DNA of 35,539 bases from contig JAHHRJ010000022.1 in the NCBI GenBank assembly GCA_020025885.1, positions 1-35,539 of the forward strand. Direction: 5' to 3'. The notes below the pieces were generated by a model. It was not told the origin of the DNA. It was given only the letters and a program-made list of their open reading frames with translations, and ran no database searches. Below, one piece after another: positions 6,500-15,366 of this stretch (position 1 is the stretch's first letter; every line of letters begins with the position of its first letter). The DNA is from Butyricicoccus sp. (GTDB lineage Bacteria; Bacillota; Clostridia; Oscillospirales; Butyricicoccaceae). The position numbers and the translations under genes were made by a program.

Positions 6500-9400
6500 T
6501 TAAAACCTCCGAAGTGCAACTGTTTTGACGTTCTCAATGATTTTGTCAATGGTATCAAAAGATAGTTTCAGTCCCTGTGTCCTTTCATATTCATAAAAGA
6601 GATCATCAATATCCTGCGAAATTCGGTCATGAATCGTCTTGTTGTTTGACCAATCCACTTGACTGTGATTGGTAATAATTTTCGTAATTTGAACTGCGAT
6701 TTCTGCAATCAAATCGGGAGAAAGTTCGGTTTCCTGTGCTTCATCAAAAACAGCGGATAATACCCCATAGAACGCCTGTGCATGGACATTATTCTTGATG
6801 CAGTCTGGATAGCTGACTGTACTTTTTCCTGCGTGATAGTCCTCCATAATCTCCCGCATTTTTGCCAAATACTCTGCCTCTGAAATCACCTTTTCCTGAT
6901 ATAGTGCCAAAGCCTCTTGGATTCTCTTGGAAAAGCTATCATAGTACGCTGGATTTTCCTGATATTTCTCGTTGATGCTGCGCGTCAGCTTGCTTGTAAT
7001 TGCATCTGCCTTGGCACGCAGAGAACCTAAATGTTCAAGTTCCCGCTCGAAATCATCCTTATTGAGGATATCGACCGGACTTGTGATCTGTTTGAGACCG
7101 GCTACGGATAAATGTGTATCCAGCAGATTTTGCATGAGTGGCTCATATTCGGCGTTGTCAATAGCTTCACAATAGCGGATCTTCACACTGCGCCGCACTT
7201 TTTGGAAAAATACAAACGCATTCTGAAAGCGCTTTAATTCATCCTTGGGGATGGCAGTATATACCTGATCTGCATTGAGTGCCAAATGGAGCGCTTTGCC
7301 AAAGGCGCAAAGATTGTTATAAAATTCCTGTCTGGTTTTCTCATCTGCTAAGAAAAGCTCCACTTCTTCTGTGTCATTTGGATGCTTCAAGCCCGCAAAC
7401 AGCTCCACCAGCCGTGTATAGGCTTCGCGCAGTTCCCCGATTGCAGACATGACATCAACCACCACGCCTTTTAGGTCTCCGCCGTCAAAGTTTTCCAGTC
7501 CTGCGCCGCTGTATAGATCCATAGCCGTATCCAGCTTTTCAATCAAACCGCGATAATCCACGATCAAACCATAATCCTTACCCTCGTAAAGACGATTGGT
7601 ACGCGCGATTGCCTGCAAAAGTCCATGCTCTTTCAGTTCCTTGTCGATATAGAGTACACCACAAATGGGCGCATCAAAACCAGTGAGCAGTTTACCGCAT
7701 ACAATCAGGATATCAATTTCCCCACTGCAAAACTGGCTTTTCATGGTTTCCTCATAAGTGTCAGCATCACCATAGCGCTTCATCATGCGTTCCCAGTATG
7801 CAATCACCTTGTCATCCGTCCCCGTCTCCAAATCGCTGACACCCTCACGCATATCAGGCGGTGAGATTACAACCCCACAATTGAGGTCTCCAAACTGTTC
7901 AAAACATTCCAGATAACGCACCGCATCCCGCTTATAGTTTGTCGCAAGCATTGCCTTAAACCCAGAATGCTGTACGCTGTGAGTAAAATGCTCATTGATA
8001 TCCAGTGCAATGCGGCGAATCCGGGCATCCGTTGAAGTCAAGCGGCGGATACTGCTCCATTTTTTGCGCAAATCCTCTTTTTGTGTCTCTGTCAGGCGTC
8101 TTGTGGTATGCTGAAACCAGAGGTCAATATTTTCTTCGTCTACTACCTGCTCCACAAAACGCCCCTCATAGATGAGCGGGACAATCGCCCCATCTTCCAC
8201 GCCATCGCGAATGGTGTACTTGTGAATAAGCCCACCAAACTTTGTCATGGTGTTTTTCTCTTTTTGCATGAGTGGTGTACCTGTAAAGCCCAAATAGCAG
8301 GCGTTAGGAAATACCGTGCGCATTTTGGTTGCCAGCAAACCATAGTTAGAGCGATGACTTTCATCAATCAGAATAAAGATATCACGCGAAAAGTTTTTGG
8401 TTTCCATGCGTTCCGCAGTGTTGAACTTATTGATAATACTGGTAATGATATCTGCATGACCTTGATTCAAAATCTCCACCAAATGCCGCCCGCTCGTCGC
8501 ATGGTCAGGATTTAAGCGCGTATGTGTAAAGGTCGCAGTGATTTGCCGATCCAGCTCTTTTCGGTCAGTCACAACAACTACGCGTGGATGACACTTAGAA
8601 AGCTCCATCAGGATGTATTTCGCCAGCATCACCATGGTGAGACTCTTACCGCTGCCCTGTGTATGCCAAATCACGCCGCTTTGTCGGTTTTCACCTTCTT
8701 CCGCCGCGGTGATGGTCTTTATTACTTCTTTGATTGCAAAATATTGCTGATAACGGCAGATTTTCTTAATATTGGCATCAAACAGGATAAAATAGCGTAT
8801 CAGTTCCATGACACGTTTTTGCGCAAACAGCGAAATGATCGCCTGATCCTGCACAGTCACAAGCCGCTCTGCAATATATTTTGCTGTCATCTCCTGTAAA
8901 AAGGCGTTGTCTTGCTCTTTCCATGTATTCCAGAACTTCTTTGGTGTACCTGTGGTGGCATACTTCACTGCATTTTTGTTCGTCGCAAACACGATTTGAG
9001 CGAATTTGAAAAGCTGCGGAATGTACTCTGCCTGCTGGTTGCGTACCGTCTGATCAATCGCGCGTTCCATTGGGATATGGGGTGCTTTACATTCCATGAC
9101 CGCAAAGGGAATTCCATTGATAAAGAGTACAATATCTGCCCGTGCGTTGTGCTGCTTGTCCACACTGTCTACTGCAAACTCATCTGTCACATGAAACACA
9201 TTGTTTTCGGGATGCTCCCAATCAATGTATTTCAGGTCGAAACTGAGCAGCCGCCCCTCCCCTACGTCTTCTGGATAGCTCTTGCCCAATAACAGCAAAT
9301 CATAAATTTTTTCACTCGTGCGAATCAATCCATCGGTCAGCGGCTCGTCCAAATCCTCAATGGCGCGTTCAATCGTGGCGGCTGAAAACGCATTTTCTTT

Positions 9401-9589
9401 CTCTGCATAGGTGTACTGGTTGATTGCCTGCAATCGTTCCCGCAAAACATCCTTGAGCAGTACATGATATGGACTGCCCCGCTGTCTTTGGCAGTCCTCC
9501 GGCGAAATGTAAGTATAATCCATTGCCCGCAGAAGATCAACCGCCGGCTGTTGGCTGGCATTTTTCTCTAAATATTGTTTTGTATCCAT
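6500..9589 (-). CDS. hsdR: Type I restriction enzyme, R (endonuclease/translocase) subunit
   Basis: This protein of about 1029 aa is the motor and nuclease of a type I restriction enzyme. The nuclease domain shows Asp152 (ARADIVLF) and ECK (166-168). The helicase has Walker A QGSGKSLT (about 311-318), DESH (409-412) and GFTGTP. The C-terminal part is helical and docks on the HsdM/HsdS methylase. GTG 9595, ATG 9592 and ATG 9589 stand in a row; GGAGG at 9601-9597 fits ATG 9589 best. About 100 bp without a gene separates it from the 53-codon ORF. All key motifs are intact, so restriction is probably active. Confidence 0.95.
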   Translation of the reverse strand: MDTKQYLEKNASQQPAVDLLRAMDYTYISPEDCQRQRGSPYHVLLKDVLRERLQAINQYTYAEKENAFSAATIERAIEDLDEPLTDGLIRTSEKIYDLLLLGKSYPEDVGEGRLLSFDLKYIDWEHPENNVFHVTDEFAVDSVDKQHNARADIVLFINGIPFAVMECKAPHIPMERAIDQTVRNQQAEYIPQLFKFAQIVFATNKNAVKYATTGTPKKFWNTWKEQDNAFLQEMTAKYIAERLVTVQDQAIISLFAQKRVMELIRYFILFDANIKKICRYQQYFAIKEVIKTITAAEEGENRQSGVIWHTQGSGKSLTMVMLAKYILMELSKCHPRVVVVTDRKELDRQITATFTHTRLNPDHATSGRHLVEILNQGHADIITSIINKFNTAERMETKNFSRDIFILIDESHRSNYGLLATKMRTVFPNACYLGFTGTPLMQKEKNTMTKFGGLIHKYTIRDGVEDGAIVPLIYEGRFVEQVVDEENIDLWFQHTTRRLTETQKEDLRKKWSSIRRLTSTDARIRRIALDINEHFTHSVQHSGFKAMLATNYKRDAVRYLECFEQFGDLNCGVVISPPDMREGVSDLETGTDDKVIAYWERMMKRYGDADTYEETMKSQFCSGEIDILIVCGKLLTGFDAPICGVLYIDKELKEHGLLQAIARTNRLYEGKDYGLIVDYRGLIEKLDTAMDLYSGAGLENFDGGDLKGVVVDVMSAIGELREAYTRLVELFAGLKHPNDTEEVELFLADEKTRQEFYNNLCAFGKALHLALNADQVYTAIPKDELKRFQNAFVFFQKVRRSVKIRYCEAIDNAEYEPLMQNLLDTHLSVAGLKQITSPVDILNKDDFERELEHLGSLRAKADAITSKLTRSINEKYQENPAYYDSFSKRIQEALALYQEKVISEAEYLAKMREIMEDYHAGKSTVSYPDCIKNNVHAQAFYGVLSAVFDEAQETELSPDLIAEIAVQITKIITNHSQVDWSNNKTIHDRISQDIDDLFYEYERTQGLKLSFDTIDKIIENVKTVALRRF

Positions 9590-9692
9590 CATCACACCTC
9601 CAACTGTCTATAAAAGCAGGAATAGCGGGGCGGAAAAATCTGCCTCACTTTCTTGTGTAAATGTTACTTTTCTCTTATGTATTCACCTTTTT

Positions 9693-9854
9693 TCATTCAT
9701 GCATAGCAACACTCAAAGCAACAGCCAGTAATTCCTCTGCATTTTTTGAATTATCAATAGCCTGTTTCAGCAATTCTTTTTCAGCATCTGTAAAATTATG
9801 ATTTGCATTTTGTACTGCCCATTTACAAATTAGTTTTACGTCTTGTTCTGTCAT
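9693..9854 (-). CDS. 53-aa protein coupled to hsdS
   Basis: ATG 9854-9852 overlaps the hsdS TGA in an ATGA junction and opens a 53-codon frame that ends at TGA 9695-9693. The predicted protein is acidic and helical: it starts MTEQDVKLICKWAVQ and ends AEELLAVALSVAMHE, with no cysteine pair, signal or membrane segment. I recognise no family. A single tight helical domain with the hsdS coupling suggests a small partner of the specificity subunit or of the HEPN protein next to it. Codon use and the overlap argue for a real gene, which would be missed by length-limited gene callers. The function is unknown. Confidence 0.65.
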   Translation of the reverse strand: MTEQDVKLICKWAVQNANHNFTDAEKELLKQAIDNSKNAEELLAVALSVAMHE

Positions 9855-11083
9855 ATTTTCACCCTCACAATCCCTGTTAATAGAAGCTGCATCAAGGCTT
9901 TTTTCTTTTGTTTTTCCTGCTCTAATTCTTTTTGAAGCAGTTCAATTTCCCGGTCGGCGGTGGCAAGGACTTCTGCAATTGCTTGTTGCTCCATAAAACT
10001 TGGTAAAAGAATTTTTTCCATTTTATAATCTTTATAATATACATGTGGAATGGTAGAACCATTTAGATATTTTGAAAAATCAATCCGCTCTAATAAATAA
10101 TATAAATACTTGAGCAATACATCATCCTTAGGATAAATACATCCTAAAGTACCAATTGTTGACGATTTTTCTTGGCAAAGTTGTATTTTTCCAGCGCTTG
10201 CACCATCTTTAATGATAGAAATATATGAATTTTCGTTCTTGTAATAATCAAGATATCCTAATACTCCACTTGCACCATACACAGGATATTTTTCTCTATC
10301 ACTTTGCTCACAAACCGATGATACGGTTAGCGATATGGAATTGTACATAGAAATATTTTTGATATAACAAGCAGTCCATTCTCCACTAAACCCTTTCAAA
10401 CGCTTCTTCCCTGTTAAGAGCTGCTGCATGAGATATTTTTTCTGTTTCTGCTTTTCGGCAATCAACTTTTCTTTCAGTTCAATCACCTTATCCTGCGTGG
10501 TGAGGATCGCAGCAATTTTTTGCTGTTCTTTGTAACTAGCCAAAGAAATTGCAACCTTTTCTAAAGAATTTTGCCCAATATTTATATGTTGTGCTCCAGC
10601 AGCACCTCTAATAATTTCTTTACGTACAGAAAATGTTTTAAGCAGGCGGTCTAAATAAATCGGATCGTACTCTGCCTTCTTTTTTCCCCGAATGACAAAT
10701 CCGCTAAATGTCGCAGTTTTTTCTTTGTCCAGGTATACATTTGATGTTCCTGCATCTTCATAGTTCTCAGAACTTCTTTGAAACAAAATGTCTCCATAGG
10801 CTACGCCAAACTCTTCTGCTTGCTTATCCGTAATTTCTATTGCTCCAAGAATTGTATCATAGTAGATTGGTTTTTCGCTAAGGATATCACGAACACTAAT
10901 CAGTTTCTTTCCTGTTCCAAATTTTTCTTTCTCAGCATTGATTCCATTTTTAAAGTTCAACAACTCTAACAATTGTGTTGTACGCCATTCAGCAGGAGAT
11001 ATTCCAGCCTTCGTTTTCCAATATCCTTCTGGCACTTCGCCCCGCTGGATCTGTTCTATCCGCTGTTTGATTTCATCCATCAT
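9851..11083 (-). CDS. hsdS: Type I restriction specificity subunit, two target-recognition domains
   Basis: This 410-aa HsdS has two variable target-recognition domains (about 20-185 and 235-375), each followed by a conserved helix: AEKQKQKKYLMQQLLTGKKR in the centre and LEQEKQKKKALMQLLLTG at the end. HsdS sets the bipartite DNA sequence that HsdM methylates and HsdR restricts. The start ATG 11083 overlaps the stop of the HEPN gene (ATGA) and has a GGAG site. The gene is visibly AT-richer than hsdM and hsdR, as is usual for recombining specificity genes. The target cannot be predicted from the sequence. Confidence 0.92.
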   Translation of the reverse strand: MMDEIKQRIEQIQRGEVPEGYWKTKAGISPAEWRTTQLLELLNFKNGINAEKEKFGTGKKLISVRDILSEKPIYYDTILGAIEITDKQAEEFGVAYGDILFQRSSENYEDAGTSNVYLDKEKTATFSGFVIRGKKKAEYDPIYLDRLLKTFSVRKEIIRGAAGAQHINIGQNSLEKVAISLASYKEQQKIAAILTTQDKVIELKEKLIAEKQKQKKYLMQQLLTGKKRLKGFSGEWTACYIKNISMYNSISLTVSSVCEQSDREKYPVYGASGVLGYLDYYKNENSYISIIKDGASAGKIQLCQEKSSTIGTLGCIYPKDDVLLKYLYYLLERIDFSKYLNGSTIPHVYYKDYKMEKILLPSFMEQQAIAEVLATADREIELLQKELEQEKQKKKALMQLLLTGIVRVKI

Positions 11084-12021
11084 ATAATTGTCTCCTGCAA
11101 TTTCTTCTCCTTATAAATCCTGTAAAGAAAAACGATGTTAGTAGCAACTAAATTCAAAGCATATTCAACATATGCATCTGTTATATTCTGCACAGTTGTA
11201 CCTTGCCCATGACCAGATGTTTTGTTTCTAAGCGTTGGCGCTCCTGATTCTAGGGTTGTACGAATATTCGTAATATGATTATTCAAATAAGATGGATAAA
11301 AAGAGTTCTTTTCTAAAACAGCAATTAGCTGTTTTGCATTAGCCTTATCCTTATCAAACACATATCCGAGCCCTGAACAAATCGTTTTCATAGTACTCTC
11401 GAAAGCCTTCATTGCATTTAATATAGCATCTTTATTTTCGGACTTCCTATAATGCTCAAACGCTAAAAGATATTCCTCTTCAGCTCCTCTAAATTCTTCA
11501 TCTAACAATAACTTTAATGTTGGCTTAACAATGTTTTCATGCACAACTGTATTGGTTTTGACAATGATTTCTCTATTGAGAAATTCATATCCCAAACTGT
11601 GTTGCTTTAACCGTAAATTCAATTCATCAATCGCATCTTGGAAGAAGTTATTTTCTCTGTTAAATATATAACACTGTTTATGGATTTTGTCATTTGAAAC
11701 AAAAACCCCAAAAATAAAGTCCATCAAATCCAAAAAATTTTCATCGCTACAACAATCCACATATATTTCTAAAGCTTCAAAAGAATTGGCTAAAATACTA
11801 AAATTACCTGGTATATACTTTAATCCTTTTTCCTGCGCAAACATTTTACACAATTCTTCAGGAGCACGTGCAAAACTACGATTTTCCTTACTTGCTTGTT
11901 CAAAAACATTCTGAATTATAGTAAAGAATTGATTTCTAAAAGGTGTCGGAAATTCATCGTAGATAAAGATTTCTGGATTTCCCTCTGCATCTCGTTTTCT
12001 TCTGGAATATAAATTAAACAT
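11080..12021 (-). CDS. AbiJ-like abortive-infection protein with C-terminal HEPN domain
   Basis: This 313-aa protein resembles the STM4504/CBY_0614 or AbiJ-NTD4 group. The N-terminus MFNLYSRRKR...YDEFPTPFRNQ is typical of that domain. The C-terminal half (about 185-305) is a helical HEPN domain with RNKTSGH (265-271), the R-x5-H form of the HEPN ribonuclease motif with a polar residue after Arg. HEPN proteins of this type cut RNA and stop growth on phage infection. Its stop overlaps the hsdS start by 4 bp and rhuM ends 16 bp before it, so it is inside the restriction operon. It is AT-rich compared with hsdM. A restriction-guarded toxin role is my inference. Confidence 0.75.
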   Translation of the reverse strand: MFNLYSRRKRDAEGNPEIFIYDEFPTPFRNQFFTIIQNVFEQASKENRSFARAPEELCKMFAQEKGLKYIPGNFSILANSFEALEIYVDCCSDENFLDLMDFIFGVFVSNDKIHKQCYIFNRENNFFQDAIDELNLRLKQHSLGYEFLNREIIVKTNTVVHENIVKPTLKLLLDEEFRGAEEEYLLAFEHYRKSENKDAILNAMKAFESTMKTICSGLGYVFDKDKANAKQLIAVLEKNSFYPSYLNNHITNIRTTLESGAPTLRNKTSGHGQGTTVQNITDAYVEYALNLVATNIVFLYRIYKEKKLQETII

Positions 12022-12037
12022 AAAATCTTTCCTTTCA

Positions 12038-13045
12038 TTATTTCAAACGCTTGACATCTTCTGTCAGTTCAACAAAGTTATCCTTTGTTTCCAATGTGTG
12101 CCGATTCGCATTATACTTCTCATACTGCTCCAGTGCCAACTTATCTGCCACCGCACGAGTGACTTTTCCCGCATTCTGTAAAACCTCACGACCATTGAAC
12201 CGCAAAAAGTCTCCCAACTTTTGTTCCCAATCCGCCATATACATTGGCTGGTGGCTCTGTGCCTGCAATTCGGCATAGTCCAGATACATGGTAACAATTC
12301 GGTTCAGCATACTGATTTCTTCTTGTGTCATGTAATTCTTAGCAACGGTTACATCACTTCTCCTGACTTTTGCGCCCTTGAACGAAGTCAGACCCATATT
12401 ATCCTTGCCAGCATCTGCACGGGCTGCAATGATCTCTGGTGCAGTATATCCCGTGGCTACATATTCCAGCTTGTTTTGCACCGATTTAAAGAATTTCTGA
12501 GCCTTTTCACTCTTACTGTCATAGTCCGCAGACAAGGAAAAAATGTCTTTGACCTTCTGATAAAACCGTTTTTCGCTGGCACGGATGTCCCGAATACGCT
12601 CGAGCAATTCATCGAAGTAGTCTGCACCAAATTCTTTTGGATTGCGCAACCGCTCATCGTTGAGAACAAACCCCTTTTTCATGTATTCAGTCAGAATCCC
12701 ACTTGCCCAGCGCCGGAAGTGATTGCCCATATTTCCCCGAACTCGATAGCCAACAGCCAGAATCATATCAAGATTATAGGACTTGGTCATTCGCTGAACG
12801 CTCCGTCCCCCCTCCATTTGAACTTGTAAGTAATCCTTACAAGTTGCACTTTCCTCCAGCTCACCATCTTCATAAATGTGCTTGATATGGAGTGTAATAT
12901 TTTGTGGGGTCACTTGGTAAAGCTCTGCCATAGATTTTTGTGTCATCCAGATGGTGTCTTCTTCAAAATACACATCAATCTTGGTGTCACCCTTTTCATT
13001 TTGATAAATCAGGATCTTGCCCTTGTTGTCAAACTCACCGCTCAT
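12038..13045 (-). CDS. RhuM family protein in the restriction operon
   Basis: This 335-aa member of the virulence RhuM family has an N-terminal part with TIWMTQKSMAELYQVTPQNI (an HTH-like stretch), followed by NLDMILAVGYRVRG and FRRWASGIL, both highly conserved in RhuM proteins. The C-terminal half is helical (YMTQEEISMLNRIVTMYLDYAELQA). The biochemical role of RhuM is not known. Such genes are very often embedded in type I restriction or other defence operons. Its ATG overlaps the hsdM TGA (ATGA), so its translation is tied to the methylase subunit. It may be a regulator or effector of the operon; nothing in the sequence decides this. Confidence 0.88.
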   Translation of the reverse strand: MSGEFDNKGKILIYQNEKGDTKIDVYFEEDTIWMTQKSMAELYQVTPQNITLHIKHIYEDGELEESATCKDYLQVQMEGGRSVQRMTKSYNLDMILAVGYRVRGNMGNHFRRWASGILTEYMKKGFVLNDERLRNPKEFGADYFDELLERIRDIRASEKRFYQKVKDIFSLSADYDSKSEKAQKFFKSVQNKLEYVATGYTAPEIIAARADAGKDNMGLTSFKGAKVRRSDVTVAKNYMTQEEISMLNRIVTMYLDYAELQAQSHQPMYMADWEQKLGDFLRFNGREVLQNAGKVTRAVADKLALEQYEKYNANRHTLETKDNFVELTEDVKRLK

Positions 13046-14580
13046 AACGCCAGTTCCTCCAGATACTGTTTCATCTGCGCCTGTACCTCTGCAAGCTCCG
13101 CTTCGATATTTGCAATATTCTGCTTCACTTCATCAATATCCACCAGTTCTTCTTCCTCAAAGGTATCCACATAACGTGGAATATTCAAATTAAAGTCATT
13201 TTCTTTGATTTCCTCAAAGGATGCCTGATAGCTGTACTTGTCCACGTTTTCGCGTGCCTGATAGGTCTCTACAATTCGTTTGATATCACAATCACGGAGT
13301 ACATTTTGATTTTTACCCTTTTCAAAATTACCGTCTGCGGAGGCATCTATAAAGAACACATCGTGGCGCTTGCGGTTCTTCTTGAACACCAAAATACATG
13401 CCGGAATCCCTGTACCGTAGAACAGATTTGCCGGTAATCCAATGACAGCATCCAGTACATTCAAATCTTCCACCAGTTGCCTGCGGATTTTGCCCTCACT
13501 TGCACCGCGGAACAGCACACCATGCGGCAATACAACCGCCATACGTCCGCTTTCGCTATCCAAGGAGTGAAGCATATGGAGAATAAACGCATAATCACCC
13601 TTAGAAGAAGGTGGAACGCCCAAATCAAAACGCTTCCACGGGTCAAGGGATGCTGACATTTTTTCCTGTTTCTTACCCTTGCTGTCTACTGGCGCATGTG
13701 CCAGGAATCCGCTGTCCCACTTGTCCAGACTGAACGGCGGATTCGCCACAACCACTTGGAACTTCATAAGCTGGTCTTGCTCAATGTTCTGTGGGTTGGA
13801 CAATGTATCGCCCTGCCATATTTTGGCATCATCCACTCCATGCAAGAATAGATTCATGGTACACAGTGCCCAAGTCTGTGCATTGAGTTCCTGCCCATAG
13901 ATTGCCACCTTACCACTTGGCACTTTTTTATAGGACTTAAGCAGCAAGCCACCGCTGCCACAGGTTGGGTCATAGATTCGGTCGTTTTCCTTAGGCTGTA
14001 CGAGAGAAGCGACCAACTCAGAGACCTGACTTGGACTAAAGAACTCCCCCCCCTTTTTGCCCGCATCAGAAGCAAACATCGCAATCATATATTCATAAGC
14101 ATCACCGATGATATCGGCAGACCCCAACTGACTGGGACGCAGATCGATTTTCTGGAAATCCTCCAACAGATTACGCAGCGTCGTATTTTTTTCTTTGACC
14201 TCACCAAAATCCACTTGGGAATTGAAGTCGATTGCGCGGAATACATTGCGCAGTTTTCCGCTGTTGTGCTCCTCAATGGAGCGAAGTGCCACATTGATTT
14301 TCTGCCCAATTTCAGGCGCATTGCGATTGTTATACAGATAATCAAATGTAGAGGTTTCATCCAACCGAAACCGTTCACGGCTCATGGCACGCTCTACACG
14401 GCGCAAATCCCCCTCGTACTGTTCCATATACTGTTCCTGTTTTTCTTTTGAGACATCACTCAAATATTTCACAAACAGCATGGAAAGGATATAGTCTTTG
14501 TATCTGGAGCTGTCAATTTTGCCGCGAAAGCTATCGCACGCGTTCCATAAAACATTTTCAATATCTTTTTTTGTTGTCAT
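13042..14580 (-). CDS. hsdM: Type I restriction methylase, M subunit
   Basis: This 512-aa HsdM is the adenine-N6 methylase subunit. It has the N-terminal helical domain (about 1-150), SAM motif I DPTCGSGG (204-211), the catalytic NPPF (280-283), and GIPACILVFKK near 395. The C-terminal helices interact with HsdS. It makes M2S with HsdS for protection and joins HsdR for restriction. A GAGGG site precedes ATG 14580, one base after the stop of the half-hsdS gene. The length and motifs are normal for the family. Confidence 0.95.
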   Translation of the reverse strand: MTTKKDIENVLWNACDSFRGKIDSSRYKDYILSMLFVKYLSDVSKEKQEQYMEQYEGDLRRVERAMSRERFRLDETSTFDYLYNNRNAPEIGQKINVALRSIEEHNSGKLRNVFRAIDFNSQVDFGEVKEKNTTLRNLLEDFQKIDLRPSQLGSADIIGDAYEYMIAMFASDAGKKGGEFFSPSQVSELVASLVQPKENDRIYDPTCGSGGLLLKSYKKVPSGKVAIYGQELNAQTWALCTMNLFLHGVDDAKIWQGDTLSNPQNIEQDQLMKFQVVVANPPFSLDKWDSGFLAHAPVDSKGKKQEKMSASLDPWKRFDLGVPPSSKGDYAFILHMLHSLDSESGRMAVVLPHGVLFRGASEGKIRRQLVEDLNVLDAVIGLPANLFYGTGIPACILVFKKNRKRHDVFFIDASADGNFEKGKNQNVLRDCDIKRIVETYQARENVDKYSYQASFEEIKENDFNLNIPRYVDTFEEEELVDIDEVKQNIANIEAELAEVQAQMKQYLEELAL

Positions 14581-14581
14581 G

Positions 14582-15166
14582 TTATTTCCCTCTTTTTACG
14601 TTTTTGTATACCCCGTCCAAAACACAGGCGTAGTATTTTTGTTTTTCTTGTATCAGTTCCCCTAATAGCTGGCTTTCCCGTTTGGAAAGCTGGTTCAGCT
14701 TGGCAATTTTGTTTTGTGCATCCAACGACGGAACAATCAACTCAAATTCTGCCAAAAACTTCGCTTTCACCGCGCCAAGCATATTGCTGGTGGCGTTTTC
14801 ATAAATTTGCCGCTTTACTTCTTGGGTGTTCAGCAGCCAAAACAGATATTCCGGGAGCAGTTTTTCACTTTCCATGCGGATTACCACAAAATTAGAAGCA
14901 ATTACCATCCCTGCTGTGGTTTCATCAATCAAAACCGCTGTATACGGCGTAGTCAACCGCACTACAATATCGCCAGGCTGTGAGAGATATTCCGTTTTCA
15001 GGGGTTCTATCGCATGGTAAATATCTGTCTGCTCTAAATCAATGCTTCCCTCCTGCCGGATCGAGCGCAGATTCAGCAATATATAACCATACTGTGTCAT
15101 TTCTTTTGCCTGTTTTCTTGCTAAGACTAGTCCGCTTCGCACACTTGCACATTCTTTTAGTTGCAT
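14582..15166 (-). CDS. Half-size HsdS-like specificity protein (single recognition domain)
   Basis: This 194-aa protein has one target-recognition domain (about 1-145) with YLSQPGDIVVRLT and PEYLFWLLNTQEVKRQ, both typical of HsdS. One helical tail follows (LNQLSKRESQLLGELIQEKQKYYACVLDGVYK). A usual HsdS has two such units. It is the first gene of the operon and has a GAGGTG site 6 bp before the ATG. Single-domain HsdS proteins can act as dimers or compete with the full subunit. Here both a half and a full HsdS accompany one HsdM, so two target specificities or a regulatory subunit are possible. I do not see a truncated remnant, so it looks like a real half-length gene. Confidence 0.8.
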   Translation of the reverse strand: MQLKECASVRSGLVLARKQAKEMTQYGYILLNLRSIRQEGSIDLEQTDIYHAIEPLKTEYLSQPGDIVVRLTTPYTAVLIDETTAGMVIASNFVVIRMESEKLLPEYLFWLLNTQEVKRQIYENATSNMLGAVKAKFLAEFELIVPSLDAQNKIAKLNQLSKRESQLLGELIQEKQKYYACVLDGVYKNVKRGK

Positions 15167-15177
15167 CTACTCACCTC

Positions 15178-15300
15178 TTTTTGTCATGCACAAAAAATAA
15201 CAAAATCAATTTAAAAATTTTCTCCCTTGGGATATCTTCATTATACATACCATCGGATACGTTGTCAAGAACTTATTTTTGTCATGTGTAAAAAATGACA
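15178..15300 (-). promoter_or_regulatory. Restriction operon promoter with two palindromic operators
   Basis: On the minus strand TTGACA (15268-15263), a 17-bp spacer and TATAAT (15245-15240) match the sigma-A consensus fully. Two related 21-bp sites flank it: TGTCAT/ATGACA arms at 15280-15300, upstream of -35, and TGTCAT/ATAACA arms at 15182-15202, overlapping the leader next to the ribosome site. The copies are 98 bp apart and share TTTTTGTCATG. This arrangement allows a repressor to bind both and loop. The binding protein is not identified. Confidence 0.75.
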
Positions 15301-15366
15301 CTCGTTGTATTGGATAACCCGCATCCATAAAACAGCTCGTTTGAAACTTTCTCCTCATTTCTAAAA

